Shown here: one piece after another, positions 17,446 to 27,362 of the stretch
Position numbering within the stretch: the first letter of the stretch is position 1
Layout of the letters: every line of letters begins with the position of its first letter
Assembly: GCA_964504595.1 (NCBI GenBank)
Contig: CAZDEE010000005.1
Location: forward strand, 10,862-74,861
Source: CAG-826 sp964504595
GTDB taxonomy: Bacteria > Bacillota_I > Bacilli_A > RFN20 > CAG-826
DNA: 64,000 bases
Direction: 5' to 3'
Notes under the pieces: model-generated
The model's input: only the letters and a program-made list of their open reading frames with translations
Told to the model about the DNA's origin: nothing
The model's database searches: none
Position numbers and translations under genes: made by a program

Positions 17446-20400
17446 ATGAAGCCTAATAAGAGATTCTTGAGTCTGTTGTTTGTTGTGACAATGTTAGTAG
17501 GCTGTGGAAGTAATAATGGAGTAACAAGTGGAAATGAAACACCAAGTAGTAATGTTGTAACTGATACTGCAACAAGTAGTGGTGGTTCAACAATAGAGGA
17601 TACTAAACCTAAATACTATAAGGTACTATTTAAAGTAGACAATCGAAATTATGATGTTGCTTTAGTAGAAAATGCTAGTGATATAGAATTTCCAGATACT
17701 CCAGAAAAAGATGGTTATACCTTTGTAGGATGGTTTGATGAAAAAGATAATCAATTTACATCAGGAAGCGAATTAACTGAAGACATAGTAGTAGAAGCAA
17801 GATTTAAAGCGATTAATTATAATATTAATTATGATGTAAATGGAGGAACAAGAGATAATACTAATAATAGTTATACTATAGAAGAAGAAGTAATATTAGG
17901 CGAAGCAAGTAAAGAGGGTTATACCTTCGATGGATGGTATAGTGGCGAAGAAAAAGTCACAAGTATTGAAAAAGGTAGTACAGGAAATATTAACCTTGAA
18001 GCACGATATAATGTTATTAATCATGATATTAAATATGAGAATACATATGGATTAGCAAATGAAAATAATCCGTTAAGTTATAACATAGAAAGTGGAACAA
18101 TAACATTTTATGATTTACCCGATAGAGCGGGATTTACCTTTGCTGGATGGTCATATAATGGAGCGGAAAGTAGTACAAGAGAATTAGAAGCTAGTGAACT
18201 AGAAGGAAGTATTACTTTAAAAGCGATGTGGAATGAAGTAGCGGATTTATCACCATTTACATATGTAGTAGATGATAATAGACACGTTAAAATCACAGGG
18301 ATAAAAGATGTAAATGCTAAAGAGATAGTAGTTCCTGATTATGTATATGAAATAGAATTAGGAGCCTTTAAGAATTGTAAAAGTGTAGAGAAGTTAACTA
18401 TACCTTATACTGGTAATAGATCAAATGGTGAATATTATGCATTAGGATATATCTTTGGAGCTCAATCATATGTTCAAAATGATATAATACCTGCTTCATT
18501 ACATGAAGTTACAGTTACTGGAAGATATTCTAATAACGAAAGATTAAGAACTAATTCCTTCTATAACTGTATGAATTTAACTAATATTGTTATTGGTAAT
18601 GGCTTTACGTATATGGAAACTAGAATATTTTATGATTGTTTCGCTTTAACGGATTTAACGATTCCTTTTGTAGGAGAAGAAAGAAAGGATAGTATTAGTG
18701 ATGTAGTTCGTCATTTTAGCTGGATTTTTTCTAGTGAAACTGGCAACAGCGAAAAAATGTATTATGGTTTTACGCATTATAATTATCTCGATCATCAAGA
18801 TGATTATAATTTATATAATAATGGTTATGTTAAAACGGCTCGTGGTTATATACCAAATTCATTAAAGAATATTACAATTGGAGGAGGTAATATAGGTGAT
18901 TGCTGTTTAGAATACCTTGAAAAGGTTGAAACAATTACGATTAAAGAAGGTACTACTTATCTTGGATATAATGCCTTTAATGGATGTAGTTCCTTAAAGG
19001 AACTTAATGTTCCTGATTCAGTTGAGATTGTAGAAGACTTTCTTATGCAATTTTATAATACAACTTTTTATAACAATAAAATTAATGATGCTTTAAAAGG
19101 TGATGGCTTTATTTATTTAAATGATAAAGTTGTTGCTTCATATGTTGGTGATGAAACAGATGTAATTATTCCTGAAGGTGTTGTTACTCTTGCTGATGGA
19201 GCATTTACAAAATGGAGCTTTGGCGATATTAAGTTATGTCCAAACGTTGAAAAAATAACTTGTCCAAGTTCTTTAAAATATATAGGTGTGTATTGTGATG
19301 GAGGCGGTGGAGCTTTCTCTTCTTGTGATGTGGAGCAAGTAATTTTAAATGATGGTCTTGAGATGATTGGTGCAGGCACATTTGAAGGTAAGTCCGTTTC
19401 TGATATTGTAATTCCTGATTCCGTCACTTATGTTGGTAATGATGCATTTTATAATACTGAGTGGCTTAATAATCAACCTGATGGTCCGGTATATGCTGGT
19501 AAATCATTATATACATATAAAGGTAGTATGCCTGTTAACTATACCTTAGAAATTAAAGAAGAAACAACTTGTATTGTAAACTTTGCTTTAGCTGACCAAT
19601 CTAATTTAATTGGTGTTTCAATTCCTAGTAGTGTGCACACTATTAGTTCATATGCATTTAGAAATGATACGAATTTAGCAAGTGTTTTATTACCTGATAA
19701 TTTATTACATTTAGGGTATATGGCATTTGATAAGTGCACTGCACTTTCTGAATTAGTCATTCCTAATAAATTAAAATTGTTGCCAAACATATCTTTAAAC
19801 ACAATTAATGTAAAATTATCTTTTGCCGATGATAGCCAAATAGAAATAATTTCTTCTAATGCTTTGAGAAGCTTTAAAAATCAGGTTATTGAACTTCCTA
19901 GTAGTATTAAACAATTTGAATATTGTTCTCTTGTAGCAGAAAAAACTTTAACTATTATTATTCCTAATGGTACTAATTTGACAAGATTTGATAAGCAAAG
20001 CACAGGATATAAAAATGATTCACCTGCAACTATCATATTTATGGGAACAGAAAATAATTATAATTTTGGCACAGGAAATTTTTATTACTATAGTGAAGGT
20101 GAACCTGCATGTGATGAAAACGGCACTTATATTGGTAATTATTGGCATTATGATGTCAATGGAAATATCATTATTTGGGGTCAAGAGGGTAGTGCATATT
20201 TCACAGTTATAGAAAATTCTCAATCAAGTTGGACAAGTTATAATGCAGATAAACTATTTGATAATAGTAATAGTGTTAGTTGGCGGATTGGAACTGACTC
20301 ATATAATGCTGAAACAGGTGCTTACTTTGTTGTAGAGGCTAGTAGAGAAATATTACTTAGAGGTTATACAATTACAGTAGAACATGCAAATTATCCAAAA

Positions 20401-20673
20401 GGTAATGCTTATCTTCCTAAATCATGGGTTGTATATGGTTCAAATGATTTTGACGATTGGACATTAATTGATGCAGTTGATAATAGCGGTTATTATGCAG
20501 AGAACTATGCATATAGTAGTTTAACTTATACACAACATACTTATAATGTAGATGATGATTCGATGGCATATAAGTATTATAAGTTTGTATTCCATTCTTA
20601 TAGTGAAGATTATGATGATATTAAAAATGATTTAAAGATTAATGAAATTAAATTTGATTATGTAAAAGCTTAA
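17446..20673 (+). CDS. Large surface lipoprotein: InlB-type repeats, BspA-like LRR, F5/8C domain
   Basis: In this 1075-residue protein, the signal peptide ends in the lipobox LVGC (C20), followed by a Ser/Thr-rich linker. Three Listeria-Bacteroides (InlB B-type) repeats follow at about 57-265, each with a GYTF-x-GW or GFTFAGW core. BspA-type leucine-rich repeats (about 275-870) show the typical IPDSV, GAFKNC, LKELNVPDSVE patterns. The last ~150 residues look like an F5/8 type C (discoidin) carbohydrate-binding domain (SVSWRIGT, YYKFVFHS ... INEIKF). Such proteins are adhesins or glycan binders displayed on the cell surface. It lies in an operon with the TetR gene and is followed by a strong terminator. 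Confidence 0.88.
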   Translation: MKPNKRFLSLLFVVTMLVGCGSNNGVTSGNETPSSNVVTDTATSSGGSTIEDTKPKYYKVLFKVDNRNYDVALVENASDIEFPDTPEKDGYTFVGWFDEKDNQFTSGSELTEDIVVEARFKAINYNINYDVNGGTRDNTNNSYTIEEEVILGEASKEGYTFDGWYSGEEKVTSIEKGSTGNINLEARYNVINHDIKYENTYGLANENNPLSYNIESGTITFYDLPDRAGFTFAGWSYNGAESSTRELEASELEGSITLKAMWNEVADLSPFTYVVDDNRHVKITGIKDVNAKEIVVPDYVYEIELGAFKNCKSVEKLTIPYTGNRSNGEYYALGYIFGAQSYVQNDIIPASLHEVTVTGRYSNNERLRTNSFYNCMNLTNIVIGNGFTYMETRIFYDCFALTDLTIPFVGEERKDSISDVVRHFSWIFSSETGNSEKMYYGFTHYNYLDHQDDYNLYNNGYVKTARGYIPNSLKNITIGGGNIGDCCLEYLEKVETITIKEGTTYLGYNAFNGCSSLKELNVPDSVEIVEDFLMQFYNTTFYNNKINDALKGDGFIYLNDKVVASYVGDETDVIIPEGVVTLADGAFTKWSFGDIKLCPNVEKITCPSSLKYIGVYCDGGGGAFSSCDVEQVILNDGLEMIGAGTFEGKSVSDIVIPDSVTYVGNDAFYNTEWLNNQPDGPVYAGKSLYTYKGSMPVNYTLEIKEETTCIVNFALADQSNLIGVSIPSSVHTISSYAFRNDTNLASVLLPDNLLHLGYMAFDKCTALSELVIPNKLKLLPNISLNTINVKLSFADDSQIEIISSNALRSFKNQVIELPSSIKQFEYCSLVAEKTLTIIIPNGTNLTRFDKQSTGYKNDSPATIIFMGTENNYNFGTGNFYYYSEGEPACDENGTYIGNYWHYDVNGNIIIWGQEGSAYFTVIENSQSSWTSYNADKLFDNSNSVSWRIGTDSYNAETGAYFVVEASREILLRGYTITVEHANYPKGNAYLPKSWVVYGSNDFDDWTLIDAVDNSGYYAENYAYSSLTYTQHTYNVDDDSMAYKYYKFVFHSYSEDYDDIKNDLKINEIKFDYVKA

Positions 20674-20725
20674 TAAAATTTACATTAGATAATATAAAGC
20701 TACTTTAAAAGATTTTTTAAAATCT

Positions 20726-20762
20726 AGGGTGGTATCTCCTTATAGGATGCCACCCCTTTTTA
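20726..20762 (+). terminator. Intrinsic terminator after the LRR lipoprotein gene
   Basis: AGGGTGGTATCT (20726-20737) pairs with GGATGCCACCCT-like bases (20745-20757), with G-U pairs, followed by TTTTTATTTTT. Confidence 0.85.
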
Positions 20763-20877
20763 TTTTTAATAAAATATCAAATATTAATAATTAATCTAGA
20801 TTTTAAACTATTAAAACTAATTTTGGGAGATGATTAAAAAAACTATAATTTATATGTACAGAAGGAAGTGATTTTAT

Positions 20878-21487
20878 ATGATTTACATATATATACGCGT
20901 GTCAACAAAACAACAACGTATTGATAGACAATATGAAGAAATTAAGGAAATGAATTTAGATGATAACTATATCTATATTGATAAAGAATCAGGAAAGGAC
21001 TTTGATAGAACAAATTATCAAAAATCAATTAAGAAATTAAAAAAAGACGACCTATTAATAGTTAAATCAATAGATCTTTAGGTAGAAATTATCAAATGAT
21101 ACTTGAAGAATGGTCAAGAATAACTAAAACCATCGGTGCAGATATTAAAGTACTTGATATGCCTTTACTAGATACTAGAATAGAAGATAAAAATTTAGTT
21201 GGTAAATTTATATCAGACATTGTACTTCAAGTACTTAGTTTTGTTGCAGAAAATGAAAGAACAAATATTAAATAGTGTCAAGCAGAAGGTATTAGAATTG
21301 CAAAAGAGAAAGGTGTAAGTTTGGACGTCCTGTGGTTATTACGCTTGTTAATACTAGTGAAATACTTGATAAATATATAAATCATCAAATAAATAATATT
21401 GAAGCTACAAAACTATTAGGTGTTTCAAGAGGGACTTTTTTTAAATTGGTTAAAAAAAGACGGCATTATTTACTTCAACTAAATTAG
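20878..21487 (+). pseudogene. Decayed serine recombinase (resolvase/invertase family)
   Basis: The first 66 codons (IYIRVSTKQQRIDRQYEE...) are a resolvase-type catalytic domain with the nucleophile serine in RVST. A one-base deletion near 21076 breaks SID(R)LGRNY. The new frame continues through FISDIVLQVLSFVAENERTNIK to an in-frame TAG at 21273. The next codon is TGT where CGT (Arg) is expected, so both look like C-to-T changes of a K-Q-R-Q motif. A second one-base loss near 21318 precedes the FGRPVV segment and the C-terminal helix-turn-helix (EATKLLGVSRGTFFKLVKKRR). A fused reading restores a full-length ~200-residue recombinase, now inactive. Confidence 0.88.
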
Positions 21488-21792
21488 TAACATTTAATAT
21501 ACAGAAATTATTTGTTTAATAAAAATATAAAATCAATTTCTTGTATTTTTTCTTTTCTCCTTATATATTTAGTTAAATAATTTCAAAAAAATACATAATT
21601 GTATGAAACAAATTTAATAATTTATACTTGTAAACAAATATAATGATTTATCATTGACTCTTTAAAATTTGATTTATGTATTTAGAATTTAATATAAAAT
21701 AGTCTTTGCTTATTTGATATTTGGTATAAAAAAATACAAATAAGTATTATCCATTTCTAAAAAGACAATATATTAATGGATATAAGCTCTTT
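21488..21792. other. Gap of 305 bp, AT-rich, no gene seen
   Basis: The stretch between the two pseudogenes is very AT-rich and has no supported reading frame, RNA gene or clear terminator. It probably contained the missing N-terminal part of the restriction-modification gene or its deletion junction. Confidence 0.5.
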
Positions 21793-22157
21793 ATGGCTAG
21801 AAATCAAGGAAGTGGTAATTTTGGAGAAGGATTTAGTACTCCAATTTTTGCAAAACCTAATGAATGTTGTACTGAAACATTTATTGTCATTGGTACATTT
21901 GATATAGAACAAGAAATGAATAATTGTTGGAAGTATATTAAAACAAAATTTTTTAGAGCATTAGTTGGTGTTAGAAAACAAGATCAGGGAGCATCTAAAG
22001 CCGTTTATCATTATGTTCCTCTTCAAATTTTTATAGAGAATTCTGATATTTACTGGTCTAAATCTATTTCTGAAATTGATTGTCAATTATATAAAAATAT
22101 AATTTATCTCAAGAAGAAATAGATTTTATTGAAAGTAAAGTAAAAGCAATGGATTAA
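21793..22157 (+). pseudogene. C-terminal remnant of a restriction-modification methylase/endonuclease
   Basis: Only the last ~120 residues remain. TETFIVIGTF, YIKTKFFRALVGVRKQDQGASKAVYHYVPLQ and IYWSKSISEIDCQLY are characteristic of the C-terminus of Eco57I-like and related Type II/III adenine methylase proteins. A one-base loss in an A-run near 22095 shifts the frame. The original end, YKKYNLSQEEIDFIESKVKAMD, is readable in the next frame to a stop at 22155-22157. The N-terminal catalytic domains are gone. The family assignment is from motif memory and is moderately sure. Confidence 0.7.
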
Positions 22158-22348
22158 GTATATTTTTAGTATAATTCAGTTCTGTTTTATAAAATTTTAT
22201 TATAAAAAGCTAGTATTATTGATATAAATAATATCAGAAAACTAGTATTTTTAATGATTATTATAATAAATAAAGAATCTAAAATTTTAAATAAAAAATT
22301 AATAATAAATTAAATTAGTTCTTGTATAATAATTTACGGGTGATAAAA

Positions 22349-22906
22349 ATGAAAAATGATAGAAATAACTTTAATCTTATATTAGATGAAAACAATCGAT
22401 TTGTATTAGATATGTTGGTCAGAGATGACAGTGGTTTTATTTCTCCATATTGTGGTAATTTGCCTGTTATTAGTGGTGAAGCGGCAGCGTATTTAGAAAA
22501 TACAGTAAAAAATATACCAGTAAAATTCAATATATCATTACATATAAAGTGCAGTGATTTATCAAGAAATAAGCAAGAATTGTATCGAAATTCAATTAAG
22601 AATTATTATAAAAATGCTATTCAGCAAACTATGCGTGATTTATTTAATACGACCGCAATTGCGTTGGTGATGGCAATTATTGGCATAGGTGTTATTGTTT
22701 TAATGCTAATTCTTACTTCTAAAGGACTTGGAGAATTATGGAATATAGTATTAGAAATAGTAGGATGGGTTTTCCTTTGGGAGTCAGTTGATAAATTTTT
22801 TTTTGAAAGACAAAAGCTTAAACATGAACTACGTAGGGCTTATCAATTTATTAATGCTGATATTAAATTTATAGATATATCTAATCAAATTGAAAATATA
22901 ATATAG
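22349..22906 (+). CDS. Hypothetical membrane protein with two central helices
   Basis: This 185-residue protein has a soluble N-terminal part (about 1-85, with a GFISPYCGNLPVISG loop) and two hydrophobic helices (about 95-118 and 125-147). A charged C-terminal helix follows (FFFERQKLKHELRRAYQF). No family recognised. ATG 22349 is chosen because GGGTGATAAA lies just upstream; the TTG at 22322 is less likely. It stands beside the degraded recombination/restriction region, so it may be a leftover accessory gene. Confidence 0.6.
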   Translation: MKNDRNNFNLILDENNRFVLDMLVRDDSGFISPYCGNLPVISGEAAAYLENTVKNIPVKFNISLHIKCSDLSRNKQELYRNSIKNYYKNAIQQTMRDLFNTTAIALVMAIIGIGVIVLMLILTSKGLGELWNIVLEIVGWVFLWESVDKFFFERQKLKHELRRAYQFINADIKFIDISNQIENII

Positions 22907-23024
22907 AAGTTCTGTTTGTATCGAAATGCTTAACGAATGAGAAAAAATTATTAATTATGCTATTCTTTTTATAAAGCAATTAATATCATGGATATTTTTT
23001 TGCTACTAAAAAGGAGTTTTAAAG

Positions 23025-23369
23025 ATGGAAGAAATTAATGAATTAAGTGAAATATTTAAAGCTTGTCAGAAAACTTTACAAGCGATTGGTGATGAGAACC
23101 GACAACATATGATTCTTATGATGTTAAGTATGAGAAGATGTAAAGGAGTTCGAGTTGGGGTAATTTCTCAAAAAACTAATTTATCTAGAACTGCTGTTTC
23201 TAAACATTTAAAGACTTTAATGGAAGTAGGTCTTATTAAAGTTAGAAGAGAAGGAACAAAAAATTATTATTATTTTTTTGCAGAAGATGAAACATTAGAT
23301 AATTTAATAAAATTATTTACTTTAGCCAAAAATATAATGAAAGAATTACCGGATAGAAATGGAGATTAA
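23025..23369 (+). CDS. ArsR-family winged-helix regulator
   Basis: The 114-residue protein has the ArsR/SmtB plan: ALGDENRQHMIL-like helix (here AIGDENRQHMILMML), then VISQKTNLSRTAVSKHLKTLMEVGLIKVRREGTKNYYYF covering the recognition helix and wing. No cysteine metal-site (CxC in the recognition helix) is present, so metal sensing is not evident. The stop is three bases before the nitroreductase start, so the two are co-transcribed and the regulator probably controls that pair. Confidence 0.82.
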   Translation: MEEINELSEIFKACQKTLQAIGDENRQHMILMMLSMRRCKGVRVGVISQKTNLSRTAVSKHLKTLMEVGLIKVRREGTKNYYYFFAEDETLDNLIKLFTLAKNIMKELPDRNGD

Positions 23370-23372
23370 AAT

Positions 23373-24041
23373 ATGGAATTAATTGATGCAATTAAAGCAA
23401 GGCATAGTGTTAGACAATATTTAGATAAACCAATAGAAGAAGAAATACTTAGTGAAATTAGAAAAGAAATTATTGAATGTAACAAGGAAAGTGGATTACA
23501 TATTCAATTGGTTTCTAATGAACCGAAAGCATTTGATTCTTTTATGGCTCATTATGGTAAATTTTCAGGTGTCAGTAATTATATTGCTTTAATTGGCAAA
23601 AAAGGAAAAAAGTTAGATGAATTATGTGGCTTTTATGGGGAACGAATAGCGGTTAGAATTCAACAATTAGGTTTAAATTCTTGTTGGGTTGCAATGACTT
23701 ATAAGAAGATACTATCAGCGTTTGTTATTGATAAGGGTGAAAAATTAACTGTTGTAATTGCATTTGGCTATGGTAAAAATCAAGGTTCAAATCATAAAAT
23801 TAAAGCAATTGATAAAGTTAGTAATGTTAGTGATGATACTCCATTATGGTTTAAAAATGGTGTTGAATTAGCGCTTCTTGCTCCTACCGCTATGAATCAA
23901 CAAAAATTTAAGTTTTATTATGAAAATGGTAATGTTACTGCAAAAGCAGGAGTGGGATTTTATAGTAAAGTTGATTTAGGAATTGCTAAATATCATTTTT
24001 TTATTGGAGCAAATGGCGAATTTAAATGGAATTTTGATTAA
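23373..24041 (+). CDS. Nitroreductase-like flavoprotein (TM1586-type)
   Basis: The 222-residue protein opens with the nitroreductase FMN-binding signature KARHSVRQYLDKPI and has a late LLAPTAMNQQKFKF motif that positions FMN and substrate. The split-half layout (two short nitroreductase repeats) resembles the TM1586 NiRdase group. It is expected to bind FMN and use NAD(P)H, with unknown substrate. It lies in an operon with the ArsR-type regulator directly upstream. Confidence 0.8.
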   Translation: MELIDAIKARHSVRQYLDKPIEEEILSEIRKEIIECNKESGLHIQLVSNEPKAFDSFMAHYGKFSGVSNYIALIGKKGKKLDELCGFYGERIAVRIQQLGLNSCWVAMTYKKILSAFVIDKGEKLTVVIAFGYGKNQGSNHKIKAIDKVSNVSDDTPLWFKNGVELALLAPTAMNQQKFKFYYENGNVTAKAGVGFYSKVDLGIAKYHFFIGANGEFKWNFD

Positions 24042-24230
24042 TTAATTCTCATATAAAAAATATTTCACGATGAAAATAGATATACAGAAACTAGGTTTTT
24101 AAAAAGAGTTGACACTTATCTACTGAAAGTAGAGTAAGAGAAAAAACAATTCTATTATTTTTATGTTCCGTAGGTGTATCTATTTTTTTTATTGTGTTAG
24201 ATTTAAATCACATCAACAGGAGGTTTTATT

Positions 24231-25121
24231 ATGAGTGATTTTGTTATTATTGCTGATTCTACATGTGATTTAAGTTCAGAGTTAAGAAAACAATATGATA
24301 TTGATTATTTTAGAATGAGTGTGATTGTCGATAACAATCCTTTAATCGCATCATTGGATTATGATGAATTTTCAGTTAAAGATTTATATAATTGGATGAG
24401 AAATGGTAAAACTGTTACAACCGCACAAATAACTAACGAAGAATTTATTAGTAGATTTACAAAATATTTAGATGAAGGAAAAGATGTTTTATATATTGCT
24501 TGTTCATCAGGATTATCCGGATCATATAATGCTTCGTTAATTATTAAAGATACGTTATTAAAAAAGTATCCATCAAGAAAAATATTCTGTATTGATTCTC
24601 TTAATGCTTGTATGGGACAAGGTCTTATTGCTATAAAAGCGGCTTCTTTAAGAAATGAAGGGGCAACCATTGATGAAGTTAGAGATATAATTGAATCTAC
24701 AAAGTTGTGTTCAAATCAATTTTGTGCAACTGAAACATTAACATATCTTCATCGTGCGGGAAGAGTAAAAGGTTCAAAAGCCTTCTTTGGTAATTTATTT
24801 GGTATTAAACCAATTATTATTAGTGACGCTAAAGGAATTAATTTTGCTTTACCTGAAAAAGTAAAAGGTAGAAAAAAATCATTATTAGAAATTATTCGTT
24901 TAACAAAAGAGAATGGCGTTGATTTAGAAAATCAAATATTATATGTCGTTCATGCTGATTGTGAAGAAGATGCTAAATTTGTTAAAGAAAAATTAATTAA
25001 AGAAGTTCATCCAAAAGATGTTTATATTGGAGTAATTGGACCTATTATTGGTGCCTCAGTTGGTCCAGGAACAGTTGCTATTTATTCTTGGGGTAATAAA
25101 GTTACAACAAATGAAGATTAG
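24231..25121 (+). CDS. DegV-family fatty-acid-binding protein (FakB-like)
   Basis: The 296-residue protein has the DegV fold markers: IIADSTCDLSSELRK at the N-terminus, the TAQIT segment, ACSSGLSGSYNAS, TLTYLHRAGRVKG and a C-terminal GPIIGASVGPGT. DegV proteins bind a fatty acid and present it to FakA for phosphorylation. A FakA-like kinase lies 2.2 kb downstream (27363-28712) and acyltransferase-like genes are nearby, which supports that role. Ribosome site AGGAGG precedes the ATG. Confidence 0.88.
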   Translation: MSDFVIIADSTCDLSSELRKQYDIDYFRMSVIVDNNPLIASLDYDEFSVKDLYNWMRNGKTVTTAQITNEEFISRFTKYLDEGKDVLYIACSSGLSGSYNASLIIKDTLLKKYPSRKIFCIDSLNACMGQGLIAIKAASLRNEGATIDEVRDIIESTKLCSNQFCATETLTYLHRAGRVKGSKAFFGNLFGIKPIIISDAKGINFALPEKVKGRKKSLLEIIRLTKENGVDLENQILYVVHADCEEDAKFVKEKLIKEVHPKDVYIGVIGPIIGASVGPGTVAIYSWGNKVTTNED

Positions 25122-25143
25122 TAAATAAAAAAGGATTAAATGA

Positions 25144-25180
25144 AAAACTAGGAAATATTAGTTTTCCTGTTTTTTTTTTA
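25144..25180 (+). terminator. Intrinsic terminator after the DegV gene
   Basis: The stem contains AAACTAGGAAA and TTTTCCTGTTT-like arms around a short TATTA loop (25144-25172) followed by a long T run. A small mismatch is present. Confidence 0.7.
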
Positions 25181-25258
25181 TTCAGTAATAACTAGAATAA
25201 AAGAAATAAATAACAAAAAATCTAAAAAGGTATTATAATATCTAACGAGGTGTTTTTT

Positions 25259-26470
25259 ATGAAGTTAGAGCCAATTATTATTAGTTTATTAGACACTGAT
25301 TTCTATAAGTTTAATATGAATCAGGTCATTTTCCATAAGCATACAGACGCAAATGGAATATACTATTTTAAATGTCGAAATGATAATATAGTTTTTAGTG
25401 ATGAAATGGTTGAGGAAATTAATGCCCAAATTGATCATTTATGCACATTAAGATTTACAAAAAAAGAATTAGATTATTTAAGATCAATTAGATTTATTAA
25501 AGATGACTATGTTGAATTTTTAAGATTATGGCATCCTATTAGAGATTATGTAAATTGCTATAAAGATGAAAATGGTATGCTTGTATGTATCGTTAAAGGC
25601 CCTTGCTTTTCCGCAATGCAATTTGAGATATATTTATTAGAAATAATTAATGAAGTATATTTTAGAATGAAATACGATTACGAAGAATTGGTTTTATCCG
25701 CAAAAGAAAGATTAGAAGAAAAAATTAATAAAATGAATAATGGTACATATACTTTTTCTTTTGCAGAGTTTGGTTGCCGAAGAAGATTGTCTAGAGAATG
25801 GCAAGATTATGTTGTTCAACAATTTATAACCCGTACTAAATTATGTAAAGGAACTTCTAATGTTTATTTAGCAATGAAATATGGAGTGACTCCAATTGGC
25901 ACCTACGCTCATGAATTTGTCCAAATGTATCAAGGATTTCCATCACTTCCTTTAGCGTATACTAATCACTATGCTTTAAAAGATTGGCTAGATGAATATC
26001 AAGGTGATAATGGTATTGCTTTGACCGATACTTTGACAACTGATCTATTTTTATTAGATTTTGATTTACTTCATGCAAGTTCATATAAAGGTGTTAGACA
26101 CGATTCAGGGGATCCGTTTGAATGGGGAGAAAAAATCATTGCGCATTATGAAAAATTAGGTATTGATCCAAAATCTAAATCTTTATTATTCAGTGATAGT
26201 TTAGATTTTGATAAAGCACAAAAATTATATGATTATTTCAAAGATAGAATTAAAGTTACCTTTGGAATTGGTACATTTGTTTCTAACGACACTAAAGAAA
26301 CCCCATTAAATATTGTAATTAAATTACAATCTATTAATGGTAGACCAGTAGCTAAATTATCCGATGTTAAAGGTAAAACAATGTGCATGGATGAAGATTA
26401 TTTAGAATATTTAACTAGAGCGGTTGAATATCGAATTAATGAAGAAAAGTTATTAAATGGTAATAAGTAA
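25259..26470 (+). CDS. pncB: Nicotinate phosphoribosyltransferase
   Basis: This 403-residue protein converts nicotinate and PRPP to nicotinate mononucleotide in NAD salvage. Diagnostic features are the N-terminal DFYKFNMNQVIFHKH, the FAEFGCRRRLS segment, the GVRHDSGDP motif with the phosphorylatable histidine H281, and FGIGTFVSND near the end. ATG 25259 (GAGGTG upstream) is used instead of the in-frame GTG at 25250. It is ended by a bidirectional terminator shared with the XRE-type gene. Confidence 0.92.
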   Translation: MKLEPIIISLLDTDFYKFNMNQVIFHKHTDANGIYYFKCRNDNIVFSDEMVEEINAQIDHLCTLRFTKKELDYLRSIRFIKDDYVEFLRLWHPIRDYVNCYKDENGMLVCIVKGPCFSAMQFEIYLLEIINEVYFRMKYDYEELVLSAKERLEEKINKMNNGTYTFSFAEFGCRRRLSREWQDYVVQQFITRTKLCKGTSNVYLAMKYGVTPIGTYAHEFVQMYQGFPSLPLAYTNHYALKDWLDEYQGDNGIALTDTLTTDLFLLDFDLLHASSYKGVRHDSGDPFEWGEKIIAHYEKLGIDPKSKSLLFSDSLDFDKAQKLYDYFKDRIKVTFGIGTFVSNDTKETPLNIVIKLQSINGRPVAKLSDVKGKTMCMDEDYLEYLTRAVEYRINEEKLLNGNK

Positions 26471-26472
26471 AC

Positions 26473-26500
26473 AAAAAAAGAATCAGCACGATTCTTTTTT
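26473..26500. terminator. Bidirectional intrinsic terminator
   Basis: AAAAGAATC (26476-26484) and GATTCTTTT (26490-26498) pair around AGCAC, with A and T runs on either side, between the converging pncB and XRE genes. Confidence 0.85.
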
Positions 26501-27089
26501 ATTTTATTTTAATAATTCTAGACCAAACAAAGATGGCTATTTGAGCTGGTATTCCGACAACAAAGATCAAAAACATATTATATGTTGTAAGAAGTTCGAC
26601 AAATAAACTAGTTAAAAATGTCCAAAGTAAAATACTAAGAATTATGGCTTGAAATCTCCTAGACTTTTTTCTATATGCTATTTCAATGACTAATGCTGTT
26701 GCAGGCAATCCCCACAAAAATAATTCTAAATGAACATCACCTTTGATTAAAATTAAATAAGTAAAAACAACGCTTATTATTGTCCAAACAACTGTGGCCA
26801 TTAAAATAGTTGTACATAATAAGTTTTTATTTTTTACTTTTTCTGGAATATATTTTTGTCTATTTGCAATGCTATCTTTATGAAATAAAAAATCAATGGT
26901 GACATTAAAATAAGAGGCGATTTTCAATAAAACTTCTGCTTCTGGAATAGCTTCACCACGTTCCCATTTAGAAATTGCTTTTGGACTGTAATTTAAATAA
27001 TCTGCGAGTGTTTGTTGGGTAATGTTTTGTTCTTTTCTTAAATGAGCAAGATTTTCACCGAATATTTGTTTTACATTTTGATTTTCCAT
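26499..27089 (-). CDS. XRE-family regulator with four-helix membrane domain
   Basis: In this 196-residue protein, the N-terminal 65 residues are a Cro/CI-type HTH (LAHLRKEQNITQQTLADYLNYSPKAISKWERGEAIPEAEVLLKIASYF). The rest has about four hydrophobic helices (LLCTTILMATVVWTIISVVF and onward to IFVWSRI). This domain order is common in Firmicutes for membrane-tethered regulators sensing envelope or peptide signals. The target and ligand are unknown. It is convergent to pncB. Confidence 0.8.
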   Translation of the reverse strand: MENQNVKQIFGENLAHLRKEQNITQQTLADYLNYSPKAISKWERGEAIPEAEVLLKIASYFNVTIDFLFHKDSIANRQKYIPEKVKNKNLLCTTILMATVVWTIISVVFTYLILIKGDVHLELFLWGLPATALVIEIAYRKKSRRFQAIILSILLWTFLTSLFVELLTTYNMFLIFVVGIPAQIAIFVWSRIIKIK

Positions 27090-27362
27090 TTATTAAAACC
27101 TCACTTTATAAAAATATTGCTTAATCATTGCGGTATTGTAATAATACTACCACAAATTAATTTATTTAGTGACAGAAATTATCTAAAAAAATTAAATTCT
27201 ATTATCAGTAGACATTAAAAAATAAGTTTCTACTTTAAAATCACACAGTAGATTTACTTGTAAATGGTGATATGGTAGAGTTATTTTGTCTTGATATGTA
27301 AGGCATATGTTATTTAAATAGTTATATACAGTTTTATTGTAGTAAAGAAAAGGTGATTTAAT

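Noticed and set aside
20726..20757. GGGTGG-containing stem resembling a T-box antiterminator/terminator
   Set aside because: There is no specifier stem or downstream amino-acid gene; it directly follows a lipoprotein stop codon and precedes a pseudogene. It is an ordinary terminator.
22206..22252. Imperfect inverted repeat around ATAATATC with CTAGTATT on both sides
   Set aside because: Could be a terminator or repeat end, but AT-rich composition makes chance pairing likely.
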